Positions 58,439 through 64,000 of a stretch of 64,000 bases of DNA are shown here, piece by piece. A program made the translations under genes and the position numbers. Numbering within the stretch: position 1 is the first letter of the stretch; every line of letters begins with the position of its first letter. Location of the stretch: positions 434,001 to 498,000 of the forward strand of contig BQMF02000175.1 of the NCBI GenBank assembly GCA_027922465.2, read 5' to 3'. Source of the stretch: Turritopsis dohrnii (taxonomy: Eukaryota; Cnidaria; Hydrozoa; Anthoathecata; Oceaniidae). Under the pieces are notes generated by a model. It was not told the DNA's origin. It was given only the letters and a program-made list of their open reading frames with translations, and did not search any database.

Positions 58439-59837
58439 TACCGTGAGTTGGGGCGAGATTCAACTCTGTGGGGCAAGATTTCAACAGCACCATTATCCAG
58501 ACCACAACATTCAACAAAATAATTCGAAATTTCAAAATAACATCGCATATCTGAACCAAGACGTAGTCTATACTACACTCCAAAGTAATTTTTTTTTTTA
58601 CATTTTAACAATAGCCGAATGTTAATTGCCTTTGAGCTCTTCAAATCCCAACACGAGTTAAAATACTTTGTACAGCCACACACGTTTATTTTAATACCAA
58701 TTAGCATTTCTCAAAGACGGTTTCCATGAAGTTCACCCTCCGCACAGCCACCTTTTCACTCTTTCAAGCGTGTTTACCTTATTATACTAATGCACGGGTC
58801 GTGTTTTGGGGTGCGTGGGCAGAAGCTATGTAGTGAAACAAACTGAAGGAGATGATTGATCACTGTGCAAAATTTATTTCTCAAAGACGTTTTTCACTAA
58901 GCAATATCATCCCCTAAAACACCTTTCCGTCCAACACAGCACACCTACAAAGCTTACCGGTGGGTCTTACCGTGTGTGTGTCGTCGTGAGCTGAGATGTA
59001 AAGAACGCAATGATGGAGAGATTAAGGGTTTTGTACAAAGATTTAAAAGTGCACATCATATACACTCCATCAATTCCCATTGCTACTCAGTTGAAAAGAT
59101 TCACCACTGGACAATGAATTTGAAAGATGGAAAATCTTCTTCAGTCGCCCCCGTTAATGAAACAAAAATAACTTCTTTTGGAGTATTTTTCATGTTTTCT
59201 ACAGGGGGTAAAATACGGTGAAGGAGAGACAACACAAAAATTTGAAAATTTAAAAGCAATCTACAACATTTTTCCCAATGACTCTGACTATAACTAGACT
59301 ATCTCATCCTAATAGGTTCAACTTAACCGATTTGCAATGTAGAAACCAGGCATTCACTTTCATTTTCAAGCAGCCGCATGTGTTGTTGTGATTCACAAAA
59401 CAAAAACGCTGACCATTTATGAAATACTATACTAACCTGATGTCAAAACCTAAAATTCTAAACTATTTTTTATAACAACTTTTACCTTAAATCGTATATC
59501 AATATCTATAACAAACTGACATGAAATTTATGAAAACATTTTTCTCACAGAGAAACTAAAACAACATTCCCATTGGAAAACGCATTTTTAGTTCTGCGCG
59601 GTTATTTTGACGTCAACACATTTGAAACCCGTTACACAACGAGAATAGCTTAAATTGATTGTGACATTTTAATAGCCAGAGTCTCTCTTGGTAATCATTC
59701 ATGAATGTTTTGATTGCTTTAAATCTTTTTTGTGTTGTATAACTTGGTTTAGTTTTAAAAATATAATGTATTTAAATTATTGACCAGATGCAGCTTGATT
59801 TTGGCATGTTGAATTTCGCCCCAGCCAACTCACGGTA
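58439..59837. mobile_element. TIR element with TACCGTGAGTTGGGGCGA ends
   Basis: Left end TACCGTGAGTTGGGGCGAGA followed by TTCAAC; right end is the complement with a four-base insertion (GTTGAATTTCGCCCCAGCCA then ACTCACGGTA) ending at 59837. Open frames of about 80 codons inside have no recognisable domain. CTCAAAGACGTTTTTCACTA and TTCTCAAAGACGGTTTCCAT (about 58710 and 58880) form an internal duplication. Confidence 0.65.
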
Positions 59838-60598
59838 TGCTTTGCACGGTTGTTGGTTGTTTGTTGTTTTGTTTCACCAGTTAGGGTTGTTTTGTTTATA
59901 GAATTTCTATCATCATCACTATTTCCTATAAAATCTAAAACTGATTTTGCGAATAGTTAACTGGCAACCGTTTTTTTGCATAGAAAATTGTAAGCATGCT
60001 ACCAGATTAAATTACCTCACTTTCATGGACGCCAGACCACCATTTCTGTATGTTATCATGTAAGATGCACAAAAGTTTGAAACGTAAATATCGCAAAATG
60101 GTGGAGAAAGGGACGGTGAATATATGTGAAGGACCACATTCGCTCTGAGCGTTGTTGTTTTTCCATATAATGAATTCCTTTTGAACTATGATAATATTTT
60201 CAGGCAATATCAAGTAATATAAAAAGCAACCCAGATTACATGAGCTGTTATTTTAATATTGCTTTATATGTGCGTCGCTAAAAAAAACAAGAGCTTTTTT
60301 AAATAAAGCGTATAGTATAGTAATAAAATGCTACATTCGTTCGTTGTTTGGCAAGGGTCTATGTTAATGTTACTTTCACGCAATATCATAATTAAGCATT
60401 CCATGTGAAAGTGTAAACTATAGCGTTCTACCCCCACAAATCATACCCTTTTTTTAGAGGAGAGAGGGGGTCTATATAATTTGCAGTTGAGAACCAAGAA
60501 AATGTTTTACACATGGATACCAACAAGATAAAATATTGCATGAAATAAAGAATTACAGGAGGCTTTCACATTTTGTCATGTTGTATATTAAGCAAAAG
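59838..60598. other. Gene-free stretch
   Basis: AT-rich, no gene or repeat recognised beyond simple sequence. Confidence 0.35.
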
Positions 60599-61304
60599 CA
60601 GGGGTCTCACTTGGCAAAAAATAAAAAAAAAGCAAAAAATCTGAATTTTTCCATGAAAAAGCAAAAAATAGCAAAAAGTAGGCTTTATTGGTAAAAAAAA
60701 TTAAAAAATATCAAACAATTCAGAATTTGAAGCCTGAAACCTGCCATTTTTTGAGAATGCCTTTATGTTTGCTTTCTCACAAAAGTACTTTTTTTTCTCT
60801 CAGCAACTTATTAGTATATAATACATTCAATGTAATTAAAACTCAAAAATAATAACAAGTTTTTAAAAATAGGCAGAAGCTTTTCGGTATAACCATCCTC
60901 AGTGCTAGTAAAAATGTAGGAGAAAATTGCTATTTTGTATTTATTGTTTGTTCATTTACAGAATTACTTTGTGCATGTGCTCTGTGTATGTAGTCTAAAT
61001 ATTTCATTTCTTTTCTTCTCTTGTTATTTTGTTCAAACCTTTTAGCTTAAGTTTGTATTTTGTAACTTTAGCATTTTATTCATTTTCACATTAGTTTTGT
61101 TTGCATTTAAAAACTAATAGCAATTATATTTTTGGACTGAAAAATACAACTAAAAGTTTTGAATACGGTTTTCGAAAGGTTTTTCATTATGCAAACAACA
61201 ATATTATACTGCTGTATCGCACAGTAGGATTTTAGATTTTAGTTGTTTTAGACATGTGTCATTGTAACATCTCACTTTGTAATCCTGTTAATCCATTTAG
61301 TGGC

Positions 61305-61427
61305 AATAGACCTTTCTCGAATTTCTGTTTAAACAATGCATTGTGGTCGAGTTGTCGTATCTAACCTTGCTTCTGATATTCAAACTATTTCTAATTATCA
61401 GAATGGGAATTAAGTATAGAGACTATT
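61305..61427. repeat. Dispersed repeat, inverted relative of 29650-29770
   Basis: AATAGACCTTTCTCGAATTT, CATTGTGGTCGAGTTGTCGT and GAGACTATT correspond in reverse complement to 29650-29770. Confidence 0.6.
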
Positions 61428-62359
61428 GCTAAGTTTTATATTATTATTATTATTAATTTGTTTCGTTAAGCAGGTTACAATAAAAGGCAGCTTAAGCTGA
61501 TGTGGACCTACTAATAAAATGATATTATACTATTAAAAGTAAAATGAATAAATACTAAAATATGCAAGTTAAAACCAATCGAGTAGAATGTCAACTAACA
61601 CAGGTTAGAACAGTTCAAAATGTTCAAAATGAAGGCCTAGAAAATCTAAGCTAAGATAACATTGGACACCTCCAATAAGGTGACATTGAGGGTTAACGTA
61701 ATAACTCAAAGATATCGAAAGTGAAGGCCTAGAATTGAAAAGTGAGATTTAGCTGCTGAGAATTTGCAAAGAAGATCCGGAGTGGATGTAAGAATTTAAA
61801 ATTCATGATACAATAAGTAAAAGCTATTTAAAATATATACAGACTAGATAAATTAAAATTAAAATATCATTCAATAGAACATGCTATGTGGCAGAAGTAC
61901 AGGAGAATCCAAATCAAAGTTTGGGCACCCAAGAAGACTCCAACAGACTGAATTAGACATAAGACTAAGACAGGATTGAACAATATATTCAGCCCAATTT
62001 AAACATCACAAATCAATAGGAAGGTTAGGAGAACTGTACCAAACATTGGAGAAATTCGAAAGTCATAATACCTATAGATACCTAAAATCACTAGGAATAT
62101 TGTATGAGTTATATTCAAAAGAATAGTGATCTATTTGCTGTTTAAAATATTTTGAAAATATTTATACTGAATGATTTGACCAGTAATTCTTGCGTGAGGC
62201 TATTTTTGGCTTTTCGTTTGAAAGTTTTTTGCTCACATGAAGTCAATTACATGAACCTAAAATAATAATCATGACATCAGTGGAACACTGCTTAACCATT
62301 ATAAATGTTTTTACGTCAAATTTAAAATGGCCAAGTACCTAAGGTACAAAATTTTTCCC

Positions 62360-62530
62360 TTCCCCATTACGAAGATTACGAAGTGCGTCAAAAAGGATTA
62401 CAAAGTGTGATAGGTTGGTGGATTATGAAGTGCGGTAAGGGTGGGTTACAAATGGCAATGGGTCTTAGATTACAAATTGCAACCAAATGGATGACAAAGT
62501 GCCACATGGATTACAAAGTGCGACAGAACA
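62360..62530. repeat. Degenerate GATTACAAAGTGCGAC tandem repeat
   Basis: Ten or so variants of GATTACAAAGTGCGAC with variable spacing (GATTACGAAGTGCGTC, GATTACAAAGTGTGAT, GATTATGAAGTGCGGT, GATTACAAATTGCAAC and others) within the hAT-like element. Confidence 0.65.
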
Positions 62531-62780
62531 ATTATATAACATTTTTATAATATTTTTTCAATTTTTTCAATTATTTAACTTTTCATTTCATTCAAGGCTA
62601 CAATGATGAGGCCATAGGTATTCAGGAATAGTAAGCTTTTAAAACGTTTTCCTAATACTGTATATGTAGCAGAATATTTAAGGAAATTTTGGTGGAAAAA
62701 AGCAAAAAATACAGCATTTGGTGGCAAAATATGGTAAAAAAAAGAGGCAAAAAATAGCTAAAATAAGAGTGTGACCCCTG

Positions 62781-64000
62781 CAAAAGGTATATAATCATCA
62801 TAGTGAAAACAAATCAAGACTTTTCACTCTCATGATGATGATCTTCTTTTCTCTTGCTTGTGAGATCGTGAATATACAGCATAGCAAAATGTTAAAGTTT
62901 CTCATTATTTTTTATCTTATTAAATTATGCTCAAAGCAATTCTTGCAATAAGACATTGTATGTAGCAGTTTTGATTGGTGATTATTTTGAATCTGAACCA
63001 GAAAAACAGCAACAAAAAACAATGGATAATATAATGAATGGAATATTATTTGATTAAAAGAAGGAAAGATTACAGAATCATAAAACAAGCTATGAATTCA
63101 AATTCTTATTTTTTACAATCTTTTACCATACTGAAATTTTGAGTTTTCAAAATTACTAACACTCCATTACTTAATAAAAACGAAACTGGTGTTGACAAAT
63201 AATTTTAATTTATGTATAATAAGCAAGTAATCGTAGGAAGAAACTTTCACGAGGTGAAAAAATTGCGAAATTTTGGCCCATTTGACTATATATTTGAGAG
63301 AATTAAGTTTCACGAATAAGGCAGTTCAAAAAATACTTTTCCATGATTCAAAAAGAAGACAAGTCAAATTATAAGCAAATTAGTCAAAATACAAACAAGA
63401 TAGTTTTTAAAAGGTTTGCCTATATTCCAAACAATACTCAGAGGAATACCCTTAATTAAAGCATGCTATATTTTTGTAGTGTGACAATTTGTTTTGAAAA
63501 TTTTGGTGAAAAAAGTATCAATTTTCGTGGGAATTAACTTTCGCGAATGAAGACATTCAGCATTTTTCACGGGATTTAAAGTTTCTTCCGCGAAAGTACA
63601 TCACACATTTTCTGTTTTGGCACTCTATAAAACAACATTCTTGTACAAACAACACCATTTCAAGTCACCCCCATATGATAAATTTCAGTAGGTGTACTTG
63701 AGATGGTATGCATCAATTAGTTTGAAACTTCGTTGTCTGAAAGAAAAAAGATGAAAAGCACTTTTTTCGAAATTTCGTAGTAATTACTTTCTTAGATTAA
63801 AAGTTATGAGCAGATCTTTTCAAAAGACAGCAAATTTTACAGTCAGTAACTATTAATGATTGAAATTGGTCAAAATGATACCTATGAATGTGATGTAATA
63901 TGATTGTTACAACTGTAACTGTAACTGCAAAATTTATAATCAGATACATAAGTTGTTTTTAGTATTATACATTATAGTGACAAGGCTTTGACCTACTCAA
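62781..64000. other. Repeat-derived right edge; partial CCGTAAAACGGGG family copy
   Basis: From about 63080 to 63840 the sequence follows 11160-11590 (TACCATACTGAAATTTTGAG, CACTCCATTACTTAATAAAA, TTCAAGTCACCCCCATATGA, AGTAATTACTTTCTTAGATT) with a 380-bp insertion containing TCGCGAA/TTCGCGG inverted motifs at about 63237-63600. The terminal repeats are lost. No gene seen. Confidence 0.5.

Larger units (their letters stand above)
60599..62780. mobile_element. Large hAT-like non-autonomous element
   Basis: Starts CAGGGGTCTCACTT at 60599 and ends with AGTGTGACCCCTG at 62780. GCAAAAG flanks both sides (60592-60598, and 62780-62786 sharing the terminal G), in line with the 6-8 bp duplications of hAT elements. 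Subterminal GCAAAAAATAGCAAAAAGTA blocks occur inside both ends. No transposase frame remains. It carries a degenerate minisatellite and the dispersed repeat at 61305. Confidence 0.65.

Noticed and set aside
1..64000. CRISPR arrays, operons or bacterial-type systems
   Set aside because: The window is intron-bearing eukaryotic DNA; the regular repeats seen are satellites, minisatellites or transposon ends without spacer structure.

Overview
This is AT-rich, intron-bearing animal nuclear DNA. Three metazoan genes can be reconstructed exon by exon with GT-AG junctions that keep frame: an endoglycoceramidase-like GH5 hydrolase (+, 12175-27798), a Ski/Sno transcriptional co-repressor (+, 35590-38020) and a full-length mitofusin (-, 43076-55571, 18 coding exons, 762 codons). 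A Ski/Sno gene and a mitofusin place the source in Metazoa. The endoglycoceramidase, the high AT content and the density of short inverted-repeat transposons suggest a cnidarian, perhaps a hydrozoan; that assignment is inference.

Layout. 1-5300: a complete Tc1-like DD34E transposase gene with two introns (-), then a small multi-exon gene (+) with a coding minisatellite, a coiled coil and a BEN-like C-terminus, whose first splice junction is out of frame. 5300-12100: transposon-derived sequence, including a three-level nest of inverted-repeat elements at 9388-11699. 12175-27798: endoglycoceramidase; its first intron is about 12.5 kb and holds several inverted-repeat elements, a 164-bp tandem satellite, a dead LINE with a tRNA-derived SINE inserted in it, and a 24-base G run. 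30113-30878 is a second, intact version of the last endoglycoceramidase exon with its own splice acceptor and the same phase. 30.9-35.5 kb is mostly featureless. Ski/Sno and mitofusin are convergent, about 5 kb apart. Mitofusin introns carry a GC-rich TIR element, copies of a short palindromic repeat and a 23-bp tandem array. 55.6-64 kb has no recognisable gene but holds a TIR element, a large hAT-like element and truncated copies of repeats seen earlier.

The genes do not form a pathway: one acts on glycosphingolipids, one on TGF-beta/SMAD transcription, one on outer mitochondrial membrane fusion. The most interesting signal is the duplicated last exon of the endoglycoceramidase, whose first 280 bases are nearly identical between copies and whose remainder is strongly diverged. 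It could give one enzyme two alternative C-terminal domains. All homology calls are by recognition of motifs; no search was run.
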